From Aliihoeflea sp052435735 (GTDB taxonomy: Bacteria > Pseudomonadota > Alphaproteobacteria > Rhizobiales > Rhizobiaceae), in contig JBQVNB010000002.1 of NCBI GenBank assembly GCA_052435735.1, forward strand, positions 186,001-250,000: a stretch of 64,000 nucleotides of DNA, given 5' to 3'. A program made the position numbers and the translations under genes. The notes beneath the pieces are model-generated. The model worked only from the letters and a program-made list of their open reading frames with translations. It was not told the DNA's origin and made no database searches. Of this stretch, positions 52,012-60,591 are shown one piece after another. Numbering within the stretch: position 1 is the stretch's first letter; each line of letters starts with the position of its first letter.

Positions 52012-52053
52012 CGACCCGGACCTTTTCTGGAAATTGCTGCTGCGCGACTGTGG

Positions 52054-52632
52054 TCAGTTCGCTGTCTGGCGACCGCCCTTGCTGCGAAACCGCTTCAGCG
52101 ATGGCGGCAATTCGGGCTCTTCCCAGGCAGGAATGTTGAGCCCGACCTTCAGCAGGAGCTGGTCGAGGCGATTGCGCTCCGAGGGCGTGAGGATGTCGAG
52201 CATCTGGCTTTGCCGCTGCTCCAGAAGCGGCGTCAGTTCTGCGTAGGCCTCCCGTCCGAAATCCGTCAGGTGAAGTTCGATCAGCCGCGAGTCGGTCCTG
52301 CTCTGACGGCGCACGATCAGGCCGCTTTCCTCCAACTGGCCCACCGCCACGCTGATGCTGTTCTTCGGCCGGCTGCTGATCGCCACGATGTCCTGAGCGG
52401 TGATGCCCGGGAAATGCGCCAGACACAGCAGGATGTTGTACTGCGCCCGGCTGACCCCGGTGGCCTGCTCGAGAGCCCGGAAGAAGGGAACCGAATAGAA
52501 GTTCGCGAGCGAATTCAGCCGCCACGCCGTCGTGATCACGTGCTCGTGCAGCATCCTCTCGCGCAGCGTCGTTTCACGCGAATGGACAGCGGCGTCGGCG
52601 CCGGCTTCTGCCGGGTCGTTCGGTGGTGTCAT
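52054..52632 (-). CDS. MarR family transcriptional regulator
   Basis: A 192-residue winged-helix regulator. QYNILLCLAHFPGITAQDIV, SRPKNSISVAVGQLEESGLI and RRQSRTDSRLIELHLTDFG form the MarR fold. Divergent from a TRAP operon across a 132-base gap holding dyads and a direct repeat, so it probably controls that operon and itself. Effector unknown. Confidence 0.9.
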   Translation of the reverse strand: MTPPNDPAEAGADAAVHSRETTLRERMLHEHVITTAWRLNSLANFYSVPFFRALEQATGVSRAQYNILLCLAHFPGITAQDIVAISSRPKNSISVAVGQLEESGLIVRRQSRTDSRLIELHLTDFGREAYAELTPLLEQRQSQMLDILTPSERNRLDQLLLKVGLNIPAWEEPELPPSLKRFRSKGGRQTAN

Positions 52633-52654
52633 CGGCTGTGCGCTCCTTGGCGAA

Positions 52655-52666
52655 ATTCGTGCGAAT
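52655..52666. promoter_or_regulatory. Short dyad near the MarR start, possible operator
   Basis: ATTCG and CGAAT flank a TG centre, 23 bases upstream of the MarR ATG. In the same gap, ACGGTTC occurs twice in direct orientation at 52678-52684 and 52700-52706, two helical turns apart, and GTTCAA/TTGAAC form a wider dyad. Which of these is the real operator cannot be decided by eye. Confidence 0.35.
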
Positions 52667-52764
52667 CAACAACGAAAACGGTTCAAAATTGGACTTTACA
52701 CGGTTCCGTATTGAACTTAACCTAACGTCAGCCTTTGGCAAGACCGAAACCCTGGGAGACCATC

Positions 52765-53766
52765 ATGCGAGACGTATCGAGGCTGCTTCGGGCGGCCGGG
52801 TCCTTTGCGTGCCTATCGCTTGCGACTGTTGCATCATCGAACGCCGACGCGCGCGAGCTGCGTGTGGTCTCGGGATGGGCGACCAACTACGCCTTCACGG
52901 AGCACATCTTGAAGCCGTTCATGGCGGAGGTCGAAAAAGCCACTAATGGCGAGATCACCTTCGTTCTCAGTGGGCCGGACACGGTCGCCACCTTCGAGCA
53001 GTTCCAGCCGATGCAGGCGGGCGTATTCGACGTTCTGTTCACGCATCCCTCCTACCACGCCGGCACGACGACACTGGGTATGAGCATCGACGCGACCGCG
53101 GCCGACCCGGCAGGCCGGCGCGAGGCGGGCGTGTTCGACTTCATCGCGGACCACTACAGGACCAATCTCCAGGTCGAACTCGTGGGCGCGCCCCCGATCG
53201 GCTCGGACGGGTTCCGCATCTTCCTCAAATCGCCGATCGACGGTGAACCGGGCCTCGATGGCAGGAAGATCCGCGGCACGGCCTCGCACCAGTCGCTCGT
53301 CCGCGCCCTGGGCGGATCGCCGGTCAACATGCCCGGCGGTGAGGTTTACACCAGCCTCCAGCGCGGGGTGATCGACGGCGCCATCTGGACCACGACCGGC
53401 GTCGTCGAATTCAAGCTCAACGAAGTGGCGGACTACTATTCGGAACCAGCCTTTGGACAGGTCGGCGCACTGATCTTCTTCAACGGCGCGACCTGGGCCA
53501 GCCTCGATGACGATCAGCGCGCCGCAATCACCGCAGCCGCCAAGGCGATCGAATTGCAGTCCGTCGAGGTGTTCGACCGGCTGGGCGCCGACGAACTAGC
53601 GGAACTTCAGAAGCTTGGCATGGAAAAGGCGGACTTTTCCGAAGGCGAGGGTGCGGCGCTGGACAAATACTGGGCCGAAAGCGTCTGGGAGGCGGCTTCC
53701 GCACAGGCGGCAGAACCCGTCGCGGAACTGCGCGCGCTTGCCGCCAAGGCGGGGCTCGCGGAGTAG
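52765..53766 (+). CDS. TRAP transporter substrate-binding protein, DctP type (second system)
   Basis: A 333-residue exported protein; the signal runs through SFACLSLATVASSNADA. GLDGRKIRGTASHQSLVRAL contains the ligand-carboxylate Arg and GGEVYTSLQRGVIDGAIWTT is the family C-domain motif. GGGAGA lies just before ATG 52765. First gene of the second TRAP operon; ligand unknown. Confidence 0.92.
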   Translation: MRDVSRLLRAAGSFACLSLATVASSNADARELRVVSGWATNYAFTEHILKPFMAEVEKATNGEITFVLSGPDTVATFEQFQPMQAGVFDVLFTHPSYHAGTTTLGMSIDATAADPAGRREAGVFDFIADHYRTNLQVELVGAPPIGSDGFRIFLKSPIDGEPGLDGRKIRGTASHQSLVRALGGSPVNMPGGEVYTSLQRGVIDGAIWTTTGVVEFKLNEVADYYSEPAFGQVGALIFFNGATWASLDDDQRAAITAAAKAIELQSVEVFDRLGADELAELQKLGMEKADFSEGEGAALDKYWAESVWEAASAQAAEPVAELRALAAKAGLAE

Positions 53767-54321
53767 GTGCGACCGGGCGCGACCAGGCAAGCACAAAGCG
53801 ACACGCCGGCGTGGCTCCGCGTTCTTTGCCGCGGCCTGGACATGGTGTCGACGGCAGGGCTTTGCGCGGCGGCGGCATTGCTCGCCATCATCGTGGTCTC
53901 GACCTGCTCCGATGTCGTGCTGCGCTACTTTGCAAATCGTCCCACTGAGTGGGTATCCGACTCGGTGGGGTTCTTCCTGTGCGCGGCGATCTTCCTTGCG
54001 ATCCCGGAGCTCGCGCGCAGGCAGGGCCACGTCGCGATCACGATCCTGAGCGAGTACCTGTCCGTTGGGGCCAACAGAGTGCTCAATGCCGGGATCGCGA
54101 TCGCGGCGTCGGCTGCCTGCCTCGTGGCGGCATGGATCGCCGGCATGGAGACGCTTCGACAATTTGCCAATGGCATCTACACGGTCGGCACGTTCACTGT
54201 TCCCAAATGGTGGATTTCCGCGTTCATCGTCGCCGGGTTCGCGCTGACGGGACTGCACTTCCTGCGCCAGGCTTTCGCCGGGCCGGCAGCGCCGGTTCCG
54301 ATATCGGGTGACATCCGATGA
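53767..54321 (+). CDS. TRAP transporter small permease, DctQ type (second system)
   Basis: A 184-residue four-helix membrane protein; DVVLRYFANRPTEWVSDSVG and ELARRQGHVAITILSEYL are DctQ features. The GTG at 53767 directly follows the preceding stop, with GGAG overlapping that stop. Its own end overlaps the large permease start by four bases. Confidence 0.9.
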   Translation: MRPGATRQAQSDTPAWLRVLCRGLDMVSTAGLCAAAALLAIIVVSTCSDVVLRYFANRPTEWVSDSVGFFLCAAIFLAIPELARRQGHVAITILSEYLSVGANRVLNAGIAIAASAACLVAAWIAGMETLRQFANGIYTVGTFTVPKWWISAFIVAGFALTGLHFLRQAFAGPAAPVPISGDIR

Positions 54322-55631
54322 GCGGCTGGGAAGTTCCACTGGCGGTCTTCCTGGCGTCTCTGCTCGCGTTGCTGGCTTTGGGGGTGCCGGTTTTCGTTGC
54401 CTTCATGGTCGTGAACCTCGTCGGCGTCTTCTATATTCTGGGGCCGGCGGGTTTCGGCCTGTTTGCAAACAGCGTGTTCGAGACCGCGACGGCTCATAGC
54501 CTGATCACGATCCCCCTTTTCATCCTCCTGGGCGAAATCCTGTTTCGCTCCGGCAGCGTGCAGGTGCTTTTCCGCAGCGTGGACAGGCTGGTCGGCCGGA
54601 TGCCGGGTCGCCTCTATTTTCTGGTGGTGGCACTGTCGACGCTGTTCGGCGCGCTTTCCGGATCGGCGGTCGCCGTGGCGGCGATGCTGGGTCGCTCAGT
54701 TCTGCCCGACATGCTGCGCAGGAACTACGACCCGAAGCTTTCGGCGATGGTGATCATGGCCGGCGCCAGTCTCGCGCCAATCATCCCGCCCAGCCTTTTC
54801 GTCATCGTCATCGGCTCGCTGGTATTCGACGTGTCGATAGCCGGCCTCCTGATCGCGGGCATCGGTCCCGGCCTGCTGCTCGCCATGCTGATCTCGCTCT
54901 ATCTGGCGGTTTCTATCGCGCGTCGGCGCCACCTGGCGCCGCTAAGCGAGCCGGACCTGCCGCGCGCGACGCTGCTCGAGGCTTTGATGGCGATCGTCCA
55001 GATGCTGCCTTTCGGGATCATCATCCTTTCGGTTCTGGGCCTGATCCTGCTGGGCGTAGCGACCCCCACGGAAGCGGCTGCGACCGGGGTCGTCGGCGCG
55101 ATCATCACCGCAGCGATGTACCGTCAGCTTTCTTGGCGCGTCATCACCGAATCGCTCCTGTCGACGGCCAATCTGAGTGCGATGATCCTCATCATTCTGG
55201 CTTCTTCGAAGCTCTTCAGCCAGCTTCTGGCGTTCATGGGCGCAACGGGCGGGCTCGTCACTCTCGTCACTGGCCTCGACCTGCCGAACTGGCAAATATT
55301 CCTGCTACTGATGGTGCTGCCCCTCGTTCTGTGCATGTTTATCGATCAGATCGCATTCATGCTGTTGGCGATCCCGCTCTATGTTCCCATCGTCAAGGCC
55401 TACGGTTTCGATCCGACATGGTTCTGGACGATGTTCCTGATCAATCTGACGATCGGCAGCGTCACGCCGCCTTTCGGCTACACGCTGTTTGCACTGAAAG
55501 GCGCATCCGATGAATTGTCCCTCAAGCAGGTCTTTGCGGCATCCGGGCCGGTCGTTGTCATCTTCCTGTTCGGGATGGCGATCCTCTCGGCCTTTCCGGC
55601 CATCATCACCTGGCTGCCCCGCTATCTTTGA
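54318..55631 (+). CDS. TRAP transporter large permease, DctM type (second system)
   Basis: A 437-residue channel subunit with about 12 membrane segments. TIPLFILLGEILFRSGSVQV, SGSAVAVAAMLGRSVLPDML, APIIPPSLFVIVIGSLVF and SVTPPFGYTLFALKGASDE are DctM motifs. Completes the transporter encoded from 52765. Confidence 0.93.
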   Translation: MSGWEVPLAVFLASLLALLALGVPVFVAFMVVNLVGVFYILGPAGFGLFANSVFETATAHSLITIPLFILLGEILFRSGSVQVLFRSVDRLVGRMPGRLYFLVVALSTLFGALSGSAVAVAAMLGRSVLPDMLRRNYDPKLSAMVIMAGASLAPIIPPSLFVIVIGSLVFDVSIAGLLIAGIGPGLLLAMLISLYLAVSIARRRHLAPLSEPDLPRATLLEALMAIVQMLPFGIIILSVLGLILLGVATPTEAAATGVVGAIITAAMYRQLSWRVITESLLSTANLSAMILIILASSKLFSQLLAFMGATGGLVTLVTGLDLPNWQIFLLLMVLPLVLCMFIDQIAFMLLAIPLYVPIVKAYGFDPTWFWTMFLINLTIGSVTPPFGYTLFALKGASDELSLKQVFAASGPVVVIFLFGMAILSAFPAIITWLPRYL

Positions 55632-55644
55632 GGCGACTTTCATG

Positions 55645-55657
55645 GCCCGCTCCGGGC
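55645..55657 (+). terminator. Small GC hairpin after the second TRAP operon
   Basis: GCCCG-CTC-CGGGC, flanked by ATG and CAT that could extend the stem, lies between the large permease stop and the quinone oxidoreductase start. It is short and may only attenuate. Confidence 0.3.
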
Positions 55658-55667
55658 GGCCATTCTC

Positions 55668-56654
55668 ATGACGACGCAGGCAATCGTTCTGCGTGCGCAT
55701 GGCGATGCGGACAAACTTGCGGCCGAGACGATCGACGTTCCGCATGCGGGTCCAGGTGAAATCCGCATCAGGCAGACGGCCATCGGCGTCAATTTTCACG
55801 ACGTCTACGTGCGCAATGGCAGTTACCGGACGCTGCCCTTGCCGGGCATCCCGGGCATCGAGGCCGTCGGGGTCATCGAAGAGGTCGGGGCGGGCGTCGT
55901 CGGCCACGCCGTCGGAGATCGCGTCGGGTACGTCACGGGCACCTATGGGGCATATGCCGGAATGCGTGTCCTGCCGGCCGACCTCGCCATCCCGATACCG
56001 GCGACCTTCGACGACCGGCAGGCCGCTTCGCTTCTCTTGAAAGGCATGACGGCGCAAATGCTCCTGCGGCAGGTTCATCGCGTGCAGCCCGGCGAGACGA
56101 TCCTCGTCCATGCCGCTGCCGGAGGCGTCGGGCGGCTCCTGTGCCAGTGGGCGTCGCGTCTGGGCGCCACGGTCATCGGAACCGTCGGCAGCGAACAGAA
56201 GGCGAGGATCGCGCAGGCTGCCGGATGCCACCACACGGTTCTCTACCGGGAGACCGATTTCGCCCCCGCCGTCATGGAACTGACCGCAGGCGCCGGCGTC
56301 GACGTCGTCTATGATTCAGTCGGCAAGGACACGTTCGATGGTTCGCTCGCCGTCCTCGGCCCGCTGGGTCATCTGGTCAATTTCGGCCAGGCGTCTGGCC
56401 CGGTTCCGCCCTTCGAGGTAAGCCGGCTTGCCGCCCGCTCGAATTCGCTGACGCGGCCGATCATCTTCCACTACCTCGCCGATCCCGCCCGCCGCAACGC
56501 CATGGCCGCCGATCTCTTCACCGCGCTCGAGGCTGGCATCCTGTCGGCGCCCGACTGCGAGACCCTCCCGCTTAGCCACGCCGCGGACGCGCACCGCCGG
56601 CTGGAATCGCGCCTGGCCGGCGGTGCGGTCGTTCTCGTTCCGGAAGGCGGATAG
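55668..56654 (+). CDS. NADPH:quinone oxidoreductase family protein
   Basis: A 328-residue zinc-free medium-chain reductase of the zeta-crystallin type. GVNFHDVYVRNGSYRTLPLP, GIPGIEAVGVIEEVGAGV and LVHAAAGGVGRLLCQWASRL (NADPH loop AxxGxxG) are diagnostic. It lies 36 bases after the TRAP operon and may reduce an enone or quinone derived from the imported compound. Confidence 0.9.
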   Translation: MTTQAIVLRAHGDADKLAAETIDVPHAGPGEIRIRQTAIGVNFHDVYVRNGSYRTLPLPGIPGIEAVGVIEEVGAGVVGHAVGDRVGYVTGTYGAYAGMRVLPADLAIPIPATFDDRQAASLLLKGMTAQMLLRQVHRVQPGETILVHAAAGGVGRLLCQWASRLGATVIGTVGSEQKARIAQAAGCHHTVLYRETDFAPAVMELTAGAGVDVVYDSVGKDTFDGSLAVLGPLGHLVNFGQASGPVPPFEVSRLAARSNSLTRPIIFHYLADPARRNAMAADLFTALEAGILSAPDCETLPLSHAADAHRRLESRLAGGAVVLVPEGG

Positions 56655-56740
56655 GCACATAGCTCAACCTTGCCGCAAGGGCGCAGAGCCTTGCCCCAGT
56701 TGCCGTCCAAATGCCGGCCCGCTTGGACAGCGGGTTGCTG

Positions 56741-58297
56741 TCAGGCCACCTTTCGCTTCTCGCTAAAGGCGATGTCGCCAACCACCCGCACGCGCACGCG
56801 GCGGGCGTCGCCCGGCAGATAAGCGATCGGGATGTCTTCGGTCTCGAGGGTCGTGATCGTGCCGGGTTGCGCACCTGCTTCGATCGCGCGTTCGCGCGCG
56901 AGCTTCTCGGCCTCGGCAATGGCCGCATCGCGGGAGAGGCCGGAGAAGACCTGGTCGACCTCGCCGGAAACCTGCGCCATCGCCGCGCCAAGCGCGTTGG
57001 CGACGCCGGCATGCTCGACGCGCAAGACCTCGCGCACGCCCGCAAGCTTCTCGGGAATGAGGAACGAGCCGCCGCCGACGGCGATGAGCTGGACGCCATC
57101 GGCCGACGTTTTCATGCGGTCGACACTGTCCTCGACCATCTTCTCGATACGCTTCAGGAGCGTCGAGACGGTCGATGAGTCGAGGTGCTTGACGCGGTTA
57201 CGGTCTCCGATCTCGACGAGCCCCGCTGCCACGGCAACGTCCGTGGTCGTCAACGTCGAGCCACCGAATACCAGTGCTTCACTGGTAATTCGGTAGCCGA
57301 CGCTGCGCGGTCCGATCGTGCCCCGATCGAGATCGATGATGGTGCCGCCGCCCAGCGCCATCGGAAGAAGGTCCGGCATGCGGAAGAGGGTGCGCACGCC
57401 GCCCACTTCCACGACATTGTTCGCCTCGCGCGGGAACCCGCCGACGAGACAGCCGATGTCGCTGGTCGTGCCGCCGACATCGACCACCATGGCCTCCTTG
57501 AGGCCAGTAAGGAAAGCTGCGCCGCGCATCGAATTGGTCGGGCCGGAGGCGAAACTGTAGACCGGGTTCGCGGCCGCGATTTCGGCCAGCACGACGGTGC
57601 CGTCGTTCTGCGTCAGGTAGAAGGGCGCGTGGACGCCCGATTCCTTCAGCGCCTGGCCGAAGGCGCCGACCGTGCGCTGCCCGAGACCTTGCAGGGCGGC
57701 GTTGAGGAGCGTGACGTTCTCGCGTTCCAGAAGCCCGATCCGGCCGAGCGTGTGCGACAGGGTAATGCGCGCATCGGGCATGACCTGGCGCACGATCTCT
57801 GCCGCCTCGACCTCGCATTCGGTGGTCAGCGGCGAGAACAGCGCCGTGATGCCCACCGACTGGATGCCCGCGTCGCGGATCTTCATCGCCGCCTCGCGCA
57901 CCGCATCGCGGTCGAGCGGGACGAGCGGACGGCCGTCATATTCGTGGCCGCCCTCGACCATGAAGGTCATCGGCTCGACGGATTCGCGCAGATCGTCCGG
58001 CCAGTCCACCATCGGCGGCAGCGAGGCGCCGGCCGGCATGGCGATGCGGATGGCAGCAATGCGTTCGAGCCGCGCACGTTCGACGACCGCATTGGTGAAA
58101 TGGGTCGTTCCGATCATCACCGCGTCGACCGGAGCGGCGTGAGCCGGCTGGCTCGCCGTGACGTGGCGGATCGCGTCGACGACGCCCTTCATCACGTCCG
58201 AAGTGGTGGGGAACTTGATGGCGGAAAGAACGGTCTCGCCGTCGATGAGGACGGCGTCCGTATTGGTGCCGCCGACGTCAATGCCGATACGCTTCAT
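56741..58297 (-). CDS. Short hydantoinase/oxoprolinase family protein
   Basis: A 518-residue HyuA-type ATP-binding protein. IGIDVGGTNTDAVLIDGE is the phosphate-1 motif, MIGTTHFTNAVVERARLERI and VVDVGGTTSDIGCLVGGFP follow. It lacks roughly the last 150 residues of full-length HyuA such as that at 42763, and no HyuB is adjacent; instead the DUF917 gene overlaps its start (ATGA). Such pairs appear to be separate from true hydantoinases. Biochemical role unknown. Confidence 0.85.
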   Translation of the reverse strand: MKRIGIDVGGTNTDAVLIDGETVLSAIKFPTTSDVMKGVVDAIRHVTASQPAHAAPVDAVMIGTTHFTNAVVERARLERIAAIRIAMPAGASLPPMVDWPDDLRESVEPMTFMVEGGHEYDGRPLVPLDRDAVREAAMKIRDAGIQSVGITALFSPLTTECEVEAAEIVRQVMPDARITLSHTLGRIGLLERENVTLLNAALQGLGQRTVGAFGQALKESGVHAPFYLTQNDGTVVLAEIAAANPVYSFASGPTNSMRGAAFLTGLKEAMVVDVGGTTSDIGCLVGGFPREANNVVEVGGVRTLFRMPDLLPMALGGGTIIDLDRGTIGPRSVGYRITSEALVFGGSTLTTTDVAVAAGLVEIGDRNRVKHLDSSTVSTLLKRIEKMVEDSVDRMKTSADGVQLIAVGGGSFLIPEKLAGVREVLRVEHAGVANALGAAMAQVSGEVDQVFSGLSRDAAIAEAEKLARERAIEAGAQPGTITTLETEDIPIAYLPGDARRVRVRVVGDIAFSEKRKVA

Positions 58298-59373
58298 GAT
58301 GCAAATACCGATTTGAATTCGAGGTCGTAGCCGAAGGCGCGGGGGCCGACATGTTCGAGGCCCTTCGGTGTCTGCAGGACGGCAGGTGCGGGCAGGGCGA
58401 CGGCGGTGACGCGTTGACCGTAGCGCACCGTCTCGGTGCCGATCGCTTCGCCCGACACCGCGTCGAGCAGGCAGATGAGGTCGGGCGTCATGGCGATGGG
58501 CTGGCCATCGCGGAAGGCAACGGCCCACTCGTTCTGGAACGACAATTCGAAGCTGGCGCCGCGATCGTTGTCGAGTCCCTCGATCTTCGCCGCGCCGCGC
58601 AGGAAGCCGCCGGTCGTGGTCCGGTCGACGTCGGTGACCTTGCCCTTGAAGAGCTCGATCCCGCCTTCATGTTCCAGAACGGCGGCGACGGGGTCGGCAT
58701 GTCGGGCGCGCGCATCGAGGACGGCGCGGCCAAGGCTGGTCGCCTTGGTGACCGTGTGGAGAACACCCCAATCCTTCACCTCGCGGCCGGTGCGCGGTGC
58801 CTTGCAGGTCGCGGACGTGGAGCCGACTTCGGTGCAGACCTTGCGCGAGATGCGCTCCATCCACTTCCAGCTCGCAGCCTTGGCGACGATCGCCTCGTTG
58901 TCGCGGCAGTCGACGAGCGTCAGCGGATACATCTGCAGGTCGCCGATGGCGAAGGACGTCATCTGCGCTTCCGGGTAGGCGCGGCCCATCGCGTCTGCAT
59001 CGACGACCGGGATGTCGAGCATTGCGCCGGCAAGGAATGGCGACAGCGCGTTGCCGCCACCAATCTCGACGCTCATGACGGCGCGAAACGGCTTGCCAGT
59101 ATATTCTTCCATCAGCTTCATCGCGCGGGCGAGATGGGCCGGATCGACGAGCCGTTCCTGACCGACGAGCGGTGCGCCCATCTTGGAGACGACTGCAACC
59201 GCGTCATTGTCGTCGAGCGCGAGCGGATCGATCAGTCGGCACTTCTTGCCGTCGCGATAGAGCTTTTTCAGGTTGAGCTGCGCCAGATAGGGGCTGCCGC
59301 CGCCGCCCGTTCCCAATATCCAGGCACCCACGGCAAGCGGATCGATCTCGTCCGCCTCGAAGTCACGCGTCAT
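58294..59373 (-). CDS. DUF917 domain-containing protein
   Basis: A 359-residue DUF917 protein: AVGAWILGTGGGGSPYLAQL at the N-terminus, VSKMGAPLVGQERL, and AVMSVEIGGGNALSPFLAGA followed by PVVDADAMGRAYPE. Activity is not known to me; it is commonly next to short hydantoinase-type genes, as here. GGAGG lies seven bases before ATG 59373. Divergent from the AroM-LuxR regulator, which likely controls it. Confidence 0.88.
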   Translation of the reverse strand: MTRDFEADEIDPLAVGAWILGTGGGGSPYLAQLNLKKLYRDGKKCRLIDPLALDDNDAVAVVSKMGAPLVGQERLVDPAHLARAMKLMEEYTGKPFRAVMSVEIGGGNALSPFLAGAMLDIPVVDADAMGRAYPEAQMTSFAIGDLQMYPLTLVDCRDNEAIVAKAASWKWMERISRKVCTEVGSTSATCKAPRTGREVKDWGVLHTVTKATSLGRAVLDARARHADPVAAVLEHEGGIELFKGKVTDVDRTTTGGFLRGAAKIEGLDNDRGASFELSFQNEWAVAFRDGQPIAMTPDLICLLDAVSGEAIGTETVRYGQRVTAVALPAPAVLQTPKGLEHVGPRAFGYDLEFKSVFAS

Positions 59374-59397
59374 GTCTTGCCTCCAAATAATCGGCTA

Positions 59398-59409
59398 GAA
59401 GCTAGCTTC
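59398..59409. promoter_or_regulatory. Perfect 12-bp palindrome upstream of the DUF917 gene
   Basis: GAAGCTAGCTTC is self-complementary and sits 25 bases upstream of the DUF917 ATG, in the 130-base divergent gap. It may be part of the DUF917 promoter or a regulator half-site. Confidence 0.35.
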
Positions 59410-59425
59410 GAGAACGGGCCGACAA

Positions 59426-59444
59426 TATAAGGAACTGCCCCTAG
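59426..59444 (+). promoter_or_regulatory. 19-bp shared upstream element, copy A
   Basis: TATAAGGAACTGCCCCTAG lies in the DUF917/AroM-LuxR divergent gap, ending 60 bases before the regulator's GTG. An inverted copy with 17 of 19 identical bases lies at 60513-60531, ending 61 bases before the aroM-like ATG. AGATTGCGCTT adjoins both copies (59443-59453 and 60499-60509). Probable binding site of the AroM-LuxR protein. Confidence 0.6.
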
Positions 59445-59503
59445 ATTGCGCTTGCCCACGAATTGAGCAGGTCGCAAGGGACGGACAAGGAGCCACACGT
59501 CAC

Positions 59504-60442
59504 GTGACCATGCAGGATATGAGCTCGGGAGCGATATCGCCGAAAAAGGTGATGTTCGTCAGCGTCGGGCAGACGCCGCGTGCCGACCTCATCGGAGAAA
59601 TGCTGGCCAATCTGGACATGCCTATCGAGGCGATCGAACTTGGCGCGCTGGATGGGTTGTTGCCTTGGGAAATCGATGATCTGCGTGTGCGTCAGGGCGA
59701 GACGAGCATCGTGACGCGGCTGGCCGACAACAGCGAGATCGTCGTTTCCAAGCCCCGGATCGGCGAGCGCATGGCGCAACTCGTTGCTGGCTTCAAGCCG
59801 AACGAGTTCGATCTGGTCGTGATCTTGTCGACCGGTCTGTTTCGCGATTTCGAAAGCACCTGCCCGACCGTCAACGCCCAGCGGGCGCTGGAATCGGCCG
59901 TCATCTCGCTCGCTGCCCAGGGCTCGTCCGTCGGGCTGATCCAGCCACTGGAGCAGCAGATCGACGAACTCGAAATCCCGGCGCTCGACCCCTACCGGAT
60001 CACGGCGAGCTATGCCGTGGACGGTGACCGGGCTTCGCTGGCGCGCGCGCTGTTCGACCTTGCCGAATGCGAGATCATCGTCCTGAATTCAGTCAGTTTT
60101 TCCGAATCCGACCGCGAAATGGCGGCGAAGGTAACCGGCAAGCCCGTGGTGCTGGCGCGGCGAATCATCTCCAGCGCGATCCGGCTTCTGCTCTATCGGC
60201 CGCAGCCGATCAGCTTGCCGGGCATGTCCGGCGAGTTCGCCGAACGCGTCAATCGTCTGACGCCGCGCGAGCGGCAGGTCATGTCGCTGGCCGCCGAAGG
60301 CCTGTCCAACAAGGCGATCGCGCGCCAGCTCGGCATCAGCCCGAAGACCGTCGAAATCCATCGCTCGCACGTCATGGCGAAGATGGAGGTGACGTCTTCG
60401 GCCGCCCTGATCCGCCTGGTCGTCCAGGCGGGCCATCCCTGA
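59504..60442 (+). CDS. AroM domain - LuxR-type HTH fusion regulator
   Basis: A 312-residue protein. Residues ~14-230 are an AroM-family domain: VMFVSVGQTPRADLIGEML matches the family N-terminus. Residues 252-308 are a LuxR/NarL-type DNA-binding domain: LTPRERQVMSLAAEGLSNKA, then IARQLGISPKTVEIHRSHVM. Against the neighbouring AroM (60592), positions Cys104 and Cys191 are here Ser109 (ILSTG) and Ser196 (LNSVSFS), so an ancestral catalytic site seems lost and the domain is probably a ligand sensor. GTG 59504 is favoured by AAGGAG eleven bases upstream. Likely controls the divergent DUF917 pair and the genes downstream. Confidence 0.82.
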   Translation: MTMQDMSSGAISPKKVMFVSVGQTPRADLIGEMLANLDMPIEAIELGALDGLLPWEIDDLRVRQGETSIVTRLADNSEIVVSKPRIGERMAQLVAGFKPNEFDLVVILSTGLFRDFESTCPTVNAQRALESAVISLAAQGSSVGLIQPLEQQIDELEIPALDPYRITASYAVDGDRASLARALFDLAECEIIVLNSVSFSESDREMAAKVTGKPVVLARRIISSAIRLLLYRPQPISLPGMSGEFAERVNRLTPRERQVMSLAAEGLSNKAIARQLGISPKTVEIHRSHVMAKMEVTSSAALIRLVVQAGHP

Positions 60443-60512
60443 CCGCTGCCGGGGAATCGGGCAGGCCAATGCGTGCCAATGCGGCAGTCAGGGCAGGCAG
60501 ATTGCGCTTCAC

Positions 60513-60531
60513 CTAGGGGGAGTTCCCTATA
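60513..60531 (-). promoter_or_regulatory. 19-bp shared upstream element, copy B
   Basis: Read on the minus strand, TATAGGGAACTCCCCCTAG, differing from copy A (59426-59444) at two positions. It lies just upstream of a TTGACG hexamer (60546-60551) that could be the -35 box of the aroM-like gene, the place expected for an activator site. Confidence 0.6.
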
Positions 60532-60547
60532 GTCCGCCGGACTTTTT
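60531..60547 (+). terminator. Probable intrinsic terminator after the AroM-LuxR gene
   Basis: AGTCC-GCC-GGACT is followed at once by TTTT (five T in a row including the stem end). The stem is only 5 bp. It separates the regulator from the stand-alone aroM-like gene, implying the latter has its own promoter. Confidence 0.5.
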
Positions 60548-60591
60548 GACGGCTAGGCTTCAGCATTCGATTGCCTGAGGACCCGAGCTGC

